From contig CP065590.1 of NCBI GenBank assembly GCA_016025055.1, positions 3,596,001-3,660,000 of the forward strand: 64,000 bases of DNA, given 5' to 3'. Position numbers and translations under genes: made by a program. Of the stretch, positions 7,684-16,978 are shown one piece after another. This stretch comes from Chryseobacterium indologenes (GTDB lineage Bacteria > Bacteroidota > Bacteroidia > Flavobacteriales > Weeksellaceae). The number at the start of each line of letters is the position of its first letter. Position 1 is the first letter of the stretch. The notes beneath the pieces are model-generated. The model ran no database searches. It had not been told where the DNA came from and saw only the letters and a list, made by a program, of their open reading frames with translations.

Positions 7684-10334
7684 TGATACTAGAAAGAGAA
7701 AACATACTAACATTGATAGGAAGCAGAAGATATCATTCTGCAATTCTTACTACCTTCAGCTTTGACTTTTATTTTTTTGAAATGAAAGCAATGAAATGGT
7801 TGCGTTCTTGTGGCGTGAGAAACATCAACGTTTTTATTGATGGACATTATTATTCAGAGTTAATGCAACAAGCGACAGGAGAAGAAATGCAACTTTCTGC
7901 CGGTTATTCACTTTATCCTGTTTTTCAAAAGTCAGTATTCCATCCAAAAATTTGGATGTTGTTTGGTGAAAAAGAAGGATTGCTTATTGTTGGTTCTGGA
8001 AACCTTACAAATTCTGGAAATGGCAACAATGATGAGATTTGGGGAGCATTTCATTTTGATATTCGTTCAACCGAAAATTCATCAGTCTTTTCGTCAGCTT
8101 GGGATTATCTATCAACTCTTTCATCGTCAGTTAAAGGACAGATGAATGAAAAAACTACAAAATGGATACTTGAACATTCTAAATGGCTGAATGAATTGCC
8201 AAAGACAAAACCATTTCAATTTTTCGAAACGTCGCAAAAAGAGAAGGTTGCTTTCCTGTTTAATACTGAAACAACTTCTATTTGGAACGAACTTTTAAAA
8301 CATCTTAGCAATGAGAAAGTAGTAGAAATAACTACCATTTCTCCATATTATGACAAAAATGGGAAAGTATTGCAAGAACTTAATTCTCTTTTTCCTTCAG
8401 CCATAGTAAAAGTCATATTGGATGAAAGTGGTTTAATCCCTTCTGCAATGCAAGTGAGCAAAGCGTTTACATTTTACGATTGGTGTGATGCAGGCGTAAG
8501 CAAAATCCAATATGCAAAATCTGGAAACTCAAAATCAAAACTTCACGGGAAGATTATTCATTTCAAGACAAAAAATGGAAAAGAATTTTGCTTGTTCGGT
8601 AGTGCCAATATTACACCTGCAGGATTGGGATTATTGGGCAAAAATTCAAATGCAGAAGTTTCACTTCTTATTCAGTCAGAAAAAGGTGGATTATTAAATC
8701 AATTAGGCATAAAACTGAAAACAAGCAATAGTAAAAGCCTTGATGAATTTACAGCGACTACAAATCAGTCAATTTATTAAACTATAATCAAGAACAATCA
8801 ATTTAAAGTACAGTTGCTTTGTGCAGAGTTGATTTATGATGAATTTATACTTCATTCCACTGGAACTTATACCGATGAATTCAAGGTTGTTTTCTTCGAT
8901 AAACAAAACCGATTTTTGTATTCCAAAACTTTCTCAAATTATGCGAAAGAGCTAAAAATAACAGTCAATTTAGAATTAGGCAGTTTCCTATATGTGCAAT
9001 TGACAAATGTTAATGATGGGATTATCTCAAATAAACTATTAATTTCCGATTATTTCCTTTTGGCGAAAACGCATCCTAACCCAAAAACAGAGGAAATTGA
9101 GAAAATTTATAGCGAAATTCAAAATGGCGAACTAAGTAAAGTTCTTGACTTGTTGCATTACGCCATCTTTGACGAAACAGAAAATGAGACAGGAGCCAGC
9201 TTTTTAGATAGTAGGAGAAGCACGTTTACAAAGCTGAATGATGACAAAGAACCTGAAAAACTTTACGATCTCTCTTCCTATAAAGCAATAGAAAATTCTG
9301 GATTTGAAAAAAACCTTCTACTCTCTTCTCTTTCCCTACGTGTTTTAGATGTTTTGAAGTTCATCAATTTAAATGGAATTTCAACAAATAAACAAGCTGA
9401 TATAAGTATTGATGAGCAAGAAGACGATTTAGGCAACATAAATGGAAATGAGGAAGGAGAAGTGGCAACGGTTCGTAACCTCTCTTTTGTCATTCTTAAA
9501 TCTGAAAAAAGAAAGTTGATGAACTACTTTGATAACCTTTACAATTACCAACAAGAAATTCTCTATGGGAATAGTCGACCAAAAACATATAGGCCTACAC
9601 TTACAGATTTGACTAAATATTTAATCGCTCTTGAGTTGATAAGTGAATACGGAGGGAAATCTGCAAAGTATGACGAACAAGACACGCACCATTTTTTCAG
9701 TTATTTACCATTTGTAGACGATTATGACAATAACAATGTAAAGGGTTGTTGTTTAAACTTAATTGGCGACTTTTTGATGCTGGCAAGAAGCGGATTTAAA
9801 GCGTATGAATTTGACTATACAAAAAAGAAAATCGAGGAACTAAAAAAAGAGGCACTCATAAATACAATTGTTTGCTTAATTAACAATCGATGGAAAGATG
9901 ATGAATTACATTACTTTTTTACTATGGCTTTAAATGCACTTCATTATTTAGGTTGTAGGAATGTAGATGATTTCAATAGCAATTTTGTAGAATTAAAATC
10001 CAAAATTAATATTAGAATTTCCGAGCTGAAAAACAGAACAAAAGGATTTGAAAAAAACTTAGAGATATTTTACGAAAGACTATGTCCTTCGTTTATAAAA
10101 GTGATTGAACAGATTGAAGATAAGAACTTTGATACATCAGCAGTTAACGGGCAAATTATTTACAAATCGCCTTGGGGTTATAGCTACGTTCAGTACGTAA
10201 ATAAAACAAACGATTTTACTTTAATCAGACCTGGCTTTATGTGGGACTATGATAAAGAAGATTACATAAAACACAGTCCAGACGAAATTTATTTACCTCT
10301 AAAACTCTCATCTTTTATATGCACCGATTTGTAA
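7683..10334 (+). pseudogene. Phospholipase-D-like (HKD) nuclease fused to a long C-terminal domain, broken by an in-frame stop
   Basis: The first 365 codons encode a two-motif PLD-like protein: H87-P-K89 with GSGNLTNSG (104-112), and H288-G-K290 with GSAN (306-309). An in-frame TAA at 8778-8780 ends it. The same frame continues for another 517 codons without a nearby ATG (the next candidates are a TTG at 8814 or much later), so I read both parts as one 880-residue protein with a nonsense codon. The C-terminal part begins beta-rich (FILHSTGTYTDEFKVVFF) and then turns helical; I do not recognise it. PLD proteins of this sort cut DNA or RNA in restriction and abortive systems. If the stop is real, the N-terminal nuclease may still be made alone. 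Confidence 0.65.
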
Positions 10335-10353
10335 GTTAAAAAATCGGATAACT

Positions 10354-10361
10354 TTTGGGTT
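10354..10361 (+). repeat. 8-bp target-site duplication, left copy (tttgggtt)
   Basis: The octamer tttgggtt directly precedes the left IS end and recurs at 11726-11733 directly after the right end. Eight to nine bases is the usual duplication for IS256-family insertions, so it fixes both IS boundaries. Confidence 0.88.
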
Positions 10362-10401
10362 GGTAGCGTCCCACTAACTGTGTAAGTTGAAAAGTTATTC
10401 T

Positions 10402-10438
10402 GAAAAATTTCGGGCCCCTAAAAGCCCGGAAATTTTTC
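10402..10438 (+). terminator. Strong subterminal hairpin in the left IS end
   Basis: A long stem pairs gaaaaatttcgggc with gcccggaaatttttc (one unpaired base) around a small loop, between the left inverted repeat and the transposase start at 10478. Hairpins here in IS elements usually stop outside transcription from entering the transposase gene or hide its start site. Function is inferred. Confidence 0.6.
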
Positions 10439-10477
10439 GGAAATAACTTTTTACTATTTTTAAACCTTTATACAGTT

Positions 10478-11678
10478 ATGATCGACAAAGAAGAATTATT
10501 AAGCAACAAAGAATTTTACAAATCTTTTAAAAGTGGAGAAGACTTGACGTCTTTCTTCAAACAATTGCATAAAAGTGCCGTAGAGCACATGCTGAACGCT
10601 GAACTCGATGCCCATCTGGACAACGAAAAGCATGAAAAGACCAAAGACGGAAATTACCGTAACGGTCACGGAACAAAAAAAAAAATCCTCTTTTGGAGAA
10701 TCTGAAATCAAGGTTCCCAGAGACCGGAATGGGGATTTTGAACCTGCTTTAGTTCCTAAAAGACATAATATAATCGAAGGCTTGGAAAACGTGATCATCT
10801 CTTTTTATGCAAAAGGGATGAGCGTAAGCGATATCGAAGAACAGGTTCGGGAAATGTACGATTTTGAAGTCTCTACTTCCACTATATCCCGCATTACCAG
10901 TGCAGTAGCAAGTGAAATGGTAACCTGGCAGAACCGCCCTCTGGATGATCTGTATCTTATCGTATGGATGGACGGCATTGTCTTTAAAGTCCGTGAGAAC
11001 TCCAAAGTCATCAACAAAACCATCTATCTGGCGGTGGGCCTGAATCGTGAAGGCAGAAAGGAAGTTTTGGGCATGTGGCTGGGAAAGAACGAAAGTTCCA
11101 GCTTCTGGATGAGCGTACTAACGGATCTCAAAGCCCGCGGCGTAGAGGATATTCTGATTACCGCTACTGACAATCTCAATGGGTTTACTCAAACCATCCG
11201 ATCCGTTTTTCCTCAGTCACAAACCCAGATTTGCGTCGTTCACCAGATTAGAAATGCTTGTAAATATGTTGTTTGGAAGGACAGAAGAGCCTTTACCTCA
11301 GATATGAAGCACATTTACACCGCACCAAATAAACAGGCTGCAGAAGCGGCATTAAAGGACTTCGCCGAAAAATGGGAATCCAAATATTCTTACGCCATCA
11401 GATCCTGGAGGGAAAATTGGGATGAGCTCACCGTCTTCTTCGACTTCCCTTTAGAAATTCGTAAGATCATCTATACCACCAACTTAATCGAAAATCTGAA
11501 CGGAAAAATAAGAAAATATACCAAAAACAAAATGTCATTCCCAACGGATGACGCAGTGTTAAAATCCGTTTATCTTGCTCTCAGAGAAGCAACTAAGAAA
11601 TGGACGATGCCCATTCAAAACTGGGGGATTGTTCTGAACCAATTTATGCTTATTTTTGAAGAAAGGCTCAGATTATAA
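10478..11678 (+). pseudogene. IS256-family transposase (DDE), frame broken in an A-run
   Basis: The ATG at 10478 opens an N-terminal part (MIDKEELLSNKEFYKSF) and the rest lies in another frame ending at 11678. The A-run at 10675-10685 has 11 bases; 10 would give one 399-aa protein, the normal size for IS256 transposases. The catalytic triad is visible: Asp in [10 protein letters not shown], Asp in TATDNLNGF and Glu in [10 protein letters not shown], with the CVVHQIRN motif between. The enzyme cuts and joins the element ends. An A11 run is a strong slippage site for RNA polymerase or ribosome, so some full-length protein could be made even if the sequence is right; IS256 genes normally use a single frame. 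Confidence 0.88.
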
Positions 11679-11745
11679 AATCCAAGCCTAAACTTTTTAA
11701 CTTACACACTTTACGGGATAGTGTCTTTGGGTTATCCGATTTGCG

Positions 11746-12546
11746 CTATTTAAGTCCTGTTTTGTAAGTGTTATCAAGTTTGTTATGAATAATTGTAGCT
11801 ACAACCAATACTTCAGTCATTTCTGAAAGTTGAGTGTCTTCTAATATTTTCGGGTTATGCGCTTTTGGATTTCGGTACATAGAAAAAAATCCTTTACAGA
11901 AGTTGCCGAAACCCTTATGCTCACTTTCTTCGCTTGGATTATTCAGCATATTAAAAGCAAGCATAGGTCTTTTGTCTTTTCCTAAAGCAAAACAATCATC
12001 AACCAGATCTACTCCATCTGAAGTATAGCCACTTTTCTGCCTAAGTCTTTCCGCAACACTTTTTGTGATTTCTAGTATAGAGTGAAAATAATTTTCTTTC
12101 AGCCATTCGGCTTCGCAGTATGGTAAAATTTCTGAATGAACTCCGATACCGTGTACTTTTTCTTTGATTTTAAGTGACCTGCTTTTAGCTTCTGAAATGG
12201 TTTTAGCCTTTTCAACTAGTCGGGGTTGTCCGGTTTTATCAATTTCTATCCCTTCGTAAACTAATTTTTCATTGATAGTTGTTCTGTCTCTTTCAAATTC
12301 GTCTTCGGAATTATATCTTTTAGGATTTAATAACCTAACTACAAATGCCAATACATTATTTCCACAATTGTCTTGTATTTGCTTTTCTTTTAATGCATAA
12401 AAAAGTCTGTCGGTTTTGTTTGTACCAATTTGCGATTGAGAAATATTAGCACCAGCTAAATGTTCTGTGATTTTTGTATGCGTTAATAGATTTGATATAA
12501 TGTCAGATATATTTCGCAAGGTTATGTCATCAAAGGATTTTGTCAT
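11746..12546 (-). CDS. TIGR02391 (Ymh-like) family protein
   Basis: A 266-aa soluble protein. Its C-terminal half has the pattern of the TIGR02391/Hypoth_Ymh family: VAERLRQKSGYTSDGVDLVDDCF, an LAFNM segment and an FSMYRNPKAHNP motif (R-N-P-x-A-H). That R/H motif resembles HEPN-type RNase cores, which makes a nuclease role possible. Members occur on mobile elements and near restriction or abortive-infection genes; the biochemical role is not established to my knowledge. It converges on the PLD gene, with the split terminator and IS between, and lies 10 bases after the small membrane protein gene on the same strand. Confidence 0.75.
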   Translation of the reverse strand: MTKSFDDITLRNISDIISNLLTHTKITEHLAGANISQSQIGTNKTDRLFYALKEKQIQDNCGNNVLAFVVRLLNPKRYNSEDEFERDRTTINEKLVYEGIEIDKTGQPRLVEKAKTISEAKSRSLKIKEKVHGIGVHSEILPYCEAEWLKENYFHSILEITKSVAERLRQKSGYTSDGVDLVDDCFALGKDKRPMLAFNMLNNPSEESEHKGFGNFCKGFFSMYRNPKAHNPKILEDTQLSEMTEVLVVATIIHNKLDNTYKTGLK

Positions 12547-12556
12547 TTAAAAATGA

Positions 12557-12829
12557 TTAATTCTGTTTCTGGATTTCCATGTTTTGGATTTCCCTATCTT
12601 TTTTCTCACGAGAATAAACCCAAAGTGATAAAAGTCCAAATATAATCAATCCATAAGCTATCCATTTACCAACCTTTTCAATAAATTTAATGAAAACCGA
12701 ACTTTCATAAGATGAAAAACCTTCGGCTCCCATCGGACCACGCCTGTAAAACTTTCGTCGGTTAAGCCAATAGCGAAGTCCTAAACCTGCAATCAAAAAT
12801 ATTATTCCTATAACCAATGATGCGACCAT
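12557..12829 (-). CDS. Small two-helix membrane protein
   Basis: A 90-aa protein with a hydrophobic helix at the N-terminus (about 3-20), a basic linker (YWLNRRKFYRRGP), a second helix (about 52-70) and a charged C-terminal tail. Small proteins like this sit near the tra region of flavobacterial ICEs and are sometimes mislabelled as transport permeases; I see no transport motif. It is followed closely by the TIGR02391 gene on the same strand, which suggests one transcript. Function unknown. Confidence 0.65.
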   Translation of the reverse strand: MVASLVIGIIFLIAGLGLRYWLNRRKFYRRGPMGAEGFSSYESSVFIKFIEKVGKWIAYGLIIFGLLSLWVYSREKKDREIQNMEIQKQN

Positions 12830-12897
12830 AACAAAACACTTAAAATCTACTTTTTAAATTTACAAAAAAAAACAGTTTTAATATCCCTTAAAAAGAG

Positions 12898-12923
12898 AAA
12901 TCCTGCTTTTTGTGGCAGGATTT
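12898..12923 (-). terminator. Rho-independent terminator after traQ
   Basis: The 9-bp stem aaatcctgc/gcaggattt (12898-12906 with 12915-12923) lies eight bases past the traQ stop; on the minus strand it is followed by a T-rich tract. It closes the tra operon. Confidence 0.75.
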
Positions 12924-12930
12924 CATTGTT

Positions 12931-13380
12931 TTAATCAGCACTATTAAACTGAAAACTTATCTGTTTTTCATTTCCAAAGCTGTCCGAAATCCAAACATCA
13001 AAGGATTGCGAAACGGCAGATGTTGAAGTATAGTACAACCGAAATTGCTCTGTGGGTAATGGGTATAAATCGTTCGGTAAATATGGTTGCTCATCGTAAT
13101 ACCGCAATATGCCTTGTCCGTCAAATTGGAAATAGCGAAGAAAATACTGTGTGTTGCTGTAATTGCCTGTTCGCTGTATGTCAATGCGTATTTCTACCGT
13201 TTGTCCATTGGCTACATCTTTTGGAACTGGCATCACGTTTACCTCGAAAGGAAAATCGTTCTGTATTTCGAGTTCATCATCTTTACTACAAGATACTAAA
13301 GTTACCGAAGCTGTTAGGATTGCCAGCATTACATATATCGGCACTAATCCTATTCTGAATTTATTAAATATAGCTATCAT
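12931..13380 (-). CDS. traQ: Conjugal transfer protein TraQ (DUF3872)
   Basis: A 149-aa protein with a signal-anchor (about 12-29) ending in a lipobox-like VSC-S, then a beta-rich domain that matches the DUF3872/TraQ pattern (FPFEVNVMPVPKDVANGQTVEIR and a DSFGNEKQISFQFN end). TraQ is part of the Bacteroidota conjugation machinery and probably sits in the envelope; its job is undefined. It is the last gene of the operon, 12 bases after traO. In CTnDOT a traP primase gene lies between traO and traQ; that gene is absent here. Confidence 0.85.
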   Translation of the reverse strand: MIAIFNKFRIGLVPIYVMLAILTASVTLVSCSKDDELEIQNDFPFEVNVMPVPKDVANGQTVEIRIDIQRTGNYSNTQYFLRYFQFDGQGILRYYDEQPYLPNDLYPLPTEQFRLYYTSTSAVSQSFDVWISDSFGNEKQISFQFNSAD

Positions 13381-13392
13381 TGTTTTAAGTTT

Positions 13393-13953
13393 TTAAAAAT
13401 TAAACCTTAATCCCACACCTGCGGATGGTCGGAATTGCTCTAAGTCCGTACCCCAAAATACTTTTGTGCGTCCTTGCAGGATTAACACAAAACGGTCTGA
13501 TAGATATGTTTCAAGAGTGAGCCGTCCACCAGCTCCGTAGATGAAGTTATCCTCGCTCAAAATCTTTGCTCCGTCATACAACATCGCTTCGCCACGATTG
13601 ATGCTTTCATAACCGACAACACCTGTTATTCCGAAGTTCAGCGTAATGTTTTTACGAGCATCGCCCAAAAGGAAGAAACTGTAGCCGCCTTCGGAAGTGT
13701 AGGTTTCCTGCGGTATGCGGAGGTCTTTGTAGTCGTGGTATTGGTGGGTGTATTCCAATGCCCAAAGCTGATAGTTCCCGTTTTTACCGTTCACGGTCAT
13801 TCCAATATTGAGGTAATAATCATTACCAATTTTATCTTTGGATACTACACCTGTACTTACTTCCAGTCCTTTCTGTTTTGGGAGCATTCTTTGTGCCTGT
13901 GTAACCGTGATGGCCATCAAGATGAGCATCACGGTATAGATATACTTTTTCAC
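13393..13953 (-). CDS. traO: Conjugal transfer protein TraO
   Basis: A 186-aa protein with a cleavable signal peptide (MKKYIYTVMLILMAITVTQA) and alternating hydrophobic beta-strands ending in Phe (GLRFNF), which suggests a small outer-membrane beta-barrel. It matches the TraO family of CTnDOT-type conjugation systems in size, order and ending. It follows traN by about 20 bases and precedes traQ by 12, in one operon. Confidence 0.88.
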   Translation of the reverse strand: MKKYIYTVMLILMAITVTQAQRMLPKQKGLEVSTGVVSKDKIGNDYYLNIGMTVNGKNGNYQLWALEYTHQYHDYKDLRIPQETYTSEGGYSFFLLGDARKNITLNFGITGVVGYESINRGEAMLYDGAKILSEDNFIYGAGGRLTLETYLSDRFVLILQGRTKVFWGTDLEQFRPSAGVGLRFNF

Positions 13954-13973
13954 ATTATTGGATTAAAATGTTA

Positions 13974-14868
13974 TTAAAATTTTAGGTGCATATCGTTTAT
14001 TAAACGAGCTTTTATCAAATCCGAATTTTCTACCTGCAAAGTTTGATGTCTGCCACCGTTCTTCTCGAAAATCTCAATCAACAGTACCTTGTCATCGGCA
14101 ATGGTAAATTGGTCTAACAGGAACACGTTTTGTTCGGTTAGTTTCCCGCCAATCTCGTCCAAAGGCTTGTAAGTTCTGAGGGGTATCATCGGGCGTTCTT
14201 GTACCACAGTACGTTTGGCTACCTTTTTATCTACTACTTTGAAATTGATAAAATCAATCTGGAAAGGCACATTGGTTTTATTTCTCAATTCCGTATGGAA
14301 ATAGTATTTGCCGTTGTGGATATAAATGCCTTTGAGAATAAACTGAATGCCGAAACTCTTAGCCCCAATGTGCTTTGCAATCCGATTATCATTTTTGTAA
14401 ATTGTTTCTAATAGCAAGCCTGCTAGTGAAGGCGAATTATTGCCCAATTCTTCAAAAAAGCACATCGTTTCCATTGGCTTTATCCACTGCCTTTTGCATT
14501 GTAAGTAGGTCGTAGCTCATTGCCTCCGGGTAAGAACTGTAATACACATTAAAGCTGTAAAAACGTCCGTCATTCGTAATGACCGAAAAATTGGTTTCAG
14601 GTTCGAAATCCCTTACCGTTGCTTTTACACGCAACACGTTTTCCGCATCTTCTGCTTTTCCTGCAATTAGATATTCGCTTCCCAAATCCACATAACGGAT
14701 AGCGGTCGGAAAAATCAAGTGCGAAGTTTTATCGTAGGTAACTTCCATTTTATACGGTTCTATCTTGCCTAATGCAAGCGGAGTTCTGATGCTGTCTTGT
14801 GCAAAAGATTGTACGGCAAAGCCGAGTATCAGGACAATTGCCCAAAAGGTTTTTAAATGATTTTTCAT
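13974..14868 (-). pseudogene. traN: Conjugative transposon protein TraN (DUF4138), frame broken in an A-run
   Basis: Two pieces, 14452-14868 (138 aa, with signal peptide to about QSFA-QD) and 13974-14474, are joined if the plus-strand A-run 14454-14459 loses one of its six bases. The product is then about 297 aa, normal for TraN, reading NDVLFEELGNNSPSLAG through the join. TraN is the VirB9-like outer-envelope subunit of the Bacteroidota mating channel: the N-terminal part (ALGKIEPYKMEVTYDKTSHL) is typical and the C-terminal part is beta-rich. The gene sits between traM and traO. A real break would probably stop conjugation; a sequence error is more likely given the same pattern elsewhere. 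Confidence 0.87.
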
Positions 14869-14892
14869 TATTAAAATTATTTGAGTTCAACA

Positions 14893-16242
14893 TTATTTTT
14901 TAGATACCAAGAAGACTTGATATCCTGCTTTCAGCGTAACTTTTGGGGTTCTTACCTTTTTGGCGAAGTAGCCCGAAATTCCCTGTACCACGCCACGACT
15001 AAGGTCTGCTGCAACCTGCTGTCCAGCATTTTGCGTGAGCATTACGCTTGTTCCGCCTGTCTGGCTCATATTGCCTGCCATTTCGGTAAGGGCATTCATT
15101 TCCGGCGAATATGGAACGTACAAGCCTTGCTGTCCGTCCAAATCGTAAATGGTTATATCTACCGGGATGATATTGCCCTCCAGTTCTATCGAGGTAACTT
15201 TTAGTTGTAAACGCCCTCCCTGAAATTTCGCATTAGCCGTTAAAATCGTTCCTTTTGGAATGGTACGGCTCGGTGTTTTTGCAGGCTCTAATAATCGTAA
15301 ACGCACACCTGTTTCGCCAACTACTGTTTGGGCATCGTGTACACAGGCTTTGATACTGTTTTTGGGTTGTGCCATTTGTTCCACAGAACCAGCGGTATAA
15401 AACCCACGGTTCTTTGTTTCGCTCCAATCCGCTAAAAAAGCACTGTCCGATGGTTCACGGTAAAGGGTTGATACTGTATTTTTTCTTGCTGATGTGAACG
15501 ATACAAAATGCTCTTTTTGGTTAGTAGCCATAGCACTAATAGCATCCGGAACAGCACCATTAGCAGGTGTTGAATTTTCGGTATTCGCATTTTTTGGCAG
15601 ATACTTTGCTGCCATTTCATAGGATTTCTCCATTAGCTTCAATTGGTCATCAACTGTGGCCACAGGTGGCACATCCTTTTCTGATAATTTTTCTTTCAAT
15701 TCGTCCACCTGCTTACGCAGTTCCATTGTTTCAGCGTTATCATCTTGATAAAAGGAACTCAATGCGCTTTGGCTATTTCGATAGCTGTTCAAAGCAGGGT
15801 TACTGCTTCTTGCCGAATTTCTCCCACTACCGCCAAAGCTGTTGTTTTCCTCTTCTTCATTAAACGGTTCGTCGGTTGGCTCTTCTTTGTCTTCTGTATT
15901 CCAGTAGTCTGAAAGTGTAGCCAATGCATTGCGTTTTTCCTGCTCTTTGCGTTCGAGCATTTCCTGTTCATACGCCTTGCCTTTGTCGGCAGGCATTCCA
16001 GTTCCAGTAGCCTCTGGTACCGCATCGTTCAGCCCTACATTTTCAATTGTCTTTTTGTCTTCGGATGGTTTAAATATGAGGTACATACAACCCACGAAAA
16101 CAATCGCCATTAAGCCGAAAATTAAGGGCTTTTTGAGCTTCTCCTTATTATTCTGTGTGCCGTCTTGCAACACATCAGCAGTTGCTGTCGAGTTCCCCTC
16201 CGTTACCCGAACAACCGATTTTTTGTTCTCATTTTCTTTCAT
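14893..16242 (-). CDS. traM: Conjugative transposon protein TraM (VirB10-like)
   Basis: A 449-aa protein: short cytosolic N-terminus, one membrane helix (about 39-60), a long polar and acidic spacer with coiled-coil character (about 60-230) and a C-terminal VirB10-like domain with KGTILTANAKFQGGRLQLKV and a QVFLVSKK end. VirB10 homologues span both membranes and connect channel energy to opening. The order traL-traM-traN is that of CTnDOT. Confidence 0.9.
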   Translation of the reverse strand: MKENENKKSVVRVTEGNSTATADVLQDGTQNNKEKLKKPLIFGLMAIVFVGCMYLIFKPSEDKKTIENVGLNDAVPEATGTGMPADKGKAYEQEMLERKEQEKRNALATLSDYWNTEDKEEPTDEPFNEEEENNSFGGSGRNSARSSNPALNSYRNSQSALSSFYQDDNAETMELRKQVDELKEKLSEKDVPPVATVDDQLKLMEKSYEMAAKYLPKNANTENSTPANGAVPDAISAMATNQKEHFVSFTSARKNTVSTLYREPSDSAFLADWSETKNRGFYTAGSVEQMAQPKNSIKACVHDAQTVVGETGVRLRLLEPAKTPSRTIPKGTILTANAKFQGGRLQLKVTSIELEGNIIPVDITIYDLDGQQGLYVPYSPEMNALTEMAGNMSQTGGTSVMLTQNAGQQVAADLSRGVVQGISGYFAKKVRTPKVTLKAGYQVFLVSKK

Positions 16243-16254
16243 AAATTTGATTTT

Positions 16255-16515
16255 TTAAAATTGTTGATACACTATCCTGCAATCTTGCAGGACTTCCATT
16301 TTTTTGAGGACAGGATTTTCGATATGCTCTATGATCATATCGTTTCCAGACTTTGAGGTATCGTACCAGACTTTGAAAATTACACCTGTGGTAAGCAGTA
16401 GATATCCCACAAAAAAGTACAGGGTATATTGGTGCTGCTTGCGCACTGGCAATGCCTGCCAACGTTCGTCGAGCTTATCAAAATACCTATCCATATTTGC
16501 TCTTAGTTTTTTCAT
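16255..16515 (-). CDS. traL: Conjugal transfer protein TraL (DUF3989)
   Basis: An 86-aa protein with a basic, helical N-terminus (LRANMDRYFDKLDERW), one membrane helix (about 33-50) and a short periplasmic tail. Size and position directly before traM fit TraL of Bacteroidota ICEs. It is probably a small inner-membrane part of the channel. Confidence 0.82.
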   Translation of the reverse strand: MKKLRANMDRYFDKLDERWQALPVRKQHQYTLYFFVGYLLLTTGVIFKVWYDTSKSGNDMIIEHIENPVLKKMEVLQDCRIVYQQF

Positions 16516-16538
16516 ACTCTTAATTTTTTATGATGATG

Positions 16539-16967
16539 TTAGAGCTTGAACCGCTTGGAGATTTTACCCACATTTTGCTTTTGTTCATCATTAACCAAAG
16601 CAATAACCTCAACTGCATTGGGTACGACTATTAAAGAGAGGTTTGTCAGTTCCGATTTTTTTAGCAATTGCCCAAATTGGTCTTTTCTTGCCACCTCCAT
16701 TCTGTTGAGTGAGAATTTGCCGTTCAGATAATTTACCCACATACTGCATTCTACACTTGGCTTGTCTTCTCCCGACCATTGTAGGTAGCCTGTCAACAAC
16801 AAGTCTTGTTTAGGCAAAGTATCTGCACCTTTTTGGCAGCTTTCAAGGTAATCGCTGATACTTTCTTTCAGCTTTCCGGCATACGCACCCTGCGTATGAA
16901 AATAGCCGTTATATCCTTTTTCTGTAAGGATTTTTGCGAACGTGTTTAAATCTGATAATGTTTCCAT
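16539..16967 (-). CDS. Conserved tra-operon protein of unknown function (between traK and traL)
   Basis: A 142-aa soluble protein with no signal peptide or helix of membrane type. It starts METLSDLNTFAKILTEKGYNG and ends in a basic KISKRFKL tail. A small extra gene at this position is seen in flavobacterial ICEs but not in CTnDOT itself. It is tightly packed between traK and traL and must be co-transcribed. I cannot assign a role. Confidence 0.65.
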   Translation of the reverse strand: METLSDLNTFAKILTEKGYNGYFHTQGAYAGKLKESISDYLESCQKGADTLPKQDLLLTGYLQWSGEDKPSVECSMWVNYLNGKFSLNRMEVARKDQFGQLLKKSELTNLSLIVVPNAVEVIALVNDEQKQNVGKISKRFKL

Positions 16968-16978
16968 AAGATTGTTTT

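Larger units (their letters stand above)
10362..11725 (+). mobile_element. IS256-family insertion sequence, 1364 bp
   Basis: The element is bounded by 8-bp direct repeats (10354-10361 and 11726-11733). Its imperfect terminal inverted repeats, 10362-10394 and 11693-11725, match at 23 of 33 positions, including the common core tgtgtaagtt and a tccc near the tips. One transposase gene fills the centre. Length, repeat size, duplication size and transposase all fit the IS256 family. It landed in the loop of a terminator between two convergent genes, so it broke no coding sequence. The perfect duplication suggests a fairly recent insertion. Confidence 0.9.
10341..11742. terminator. Bidirectional terminator hairpin split by the IS element
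   Basis: The 12-nt arms aaatcggataac (10341-10352) and gttatccgattt (11731-11742) are exact reverse complements. Without the IS and one copy of its duplication they would form a hairpin with a 6-base loop, flanked by A and T runs, between the convergent PLD gene and TIGR02391 gene. The IS sits in the loop, so the hairpin can no longer fold in short range. Confidence 0.8.

Noticed and set aside
8814..10334. Separate gene downstream of the PLD gene starting at a TTG
   Set aside because: It is in the same frame as the PLD gene, has no ATG near its start, and the sequence between reads as normal coding apart from one TAA. A single gene with a nonsense codon is simpler.
10675..10685. Programmed frameshifting for the IS transposase
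   Set aside because: IS256 transposases are made from one frame, and many unrelated genes here have the same kind of one-base change, so an error or mutation is likelier. Not excluded.
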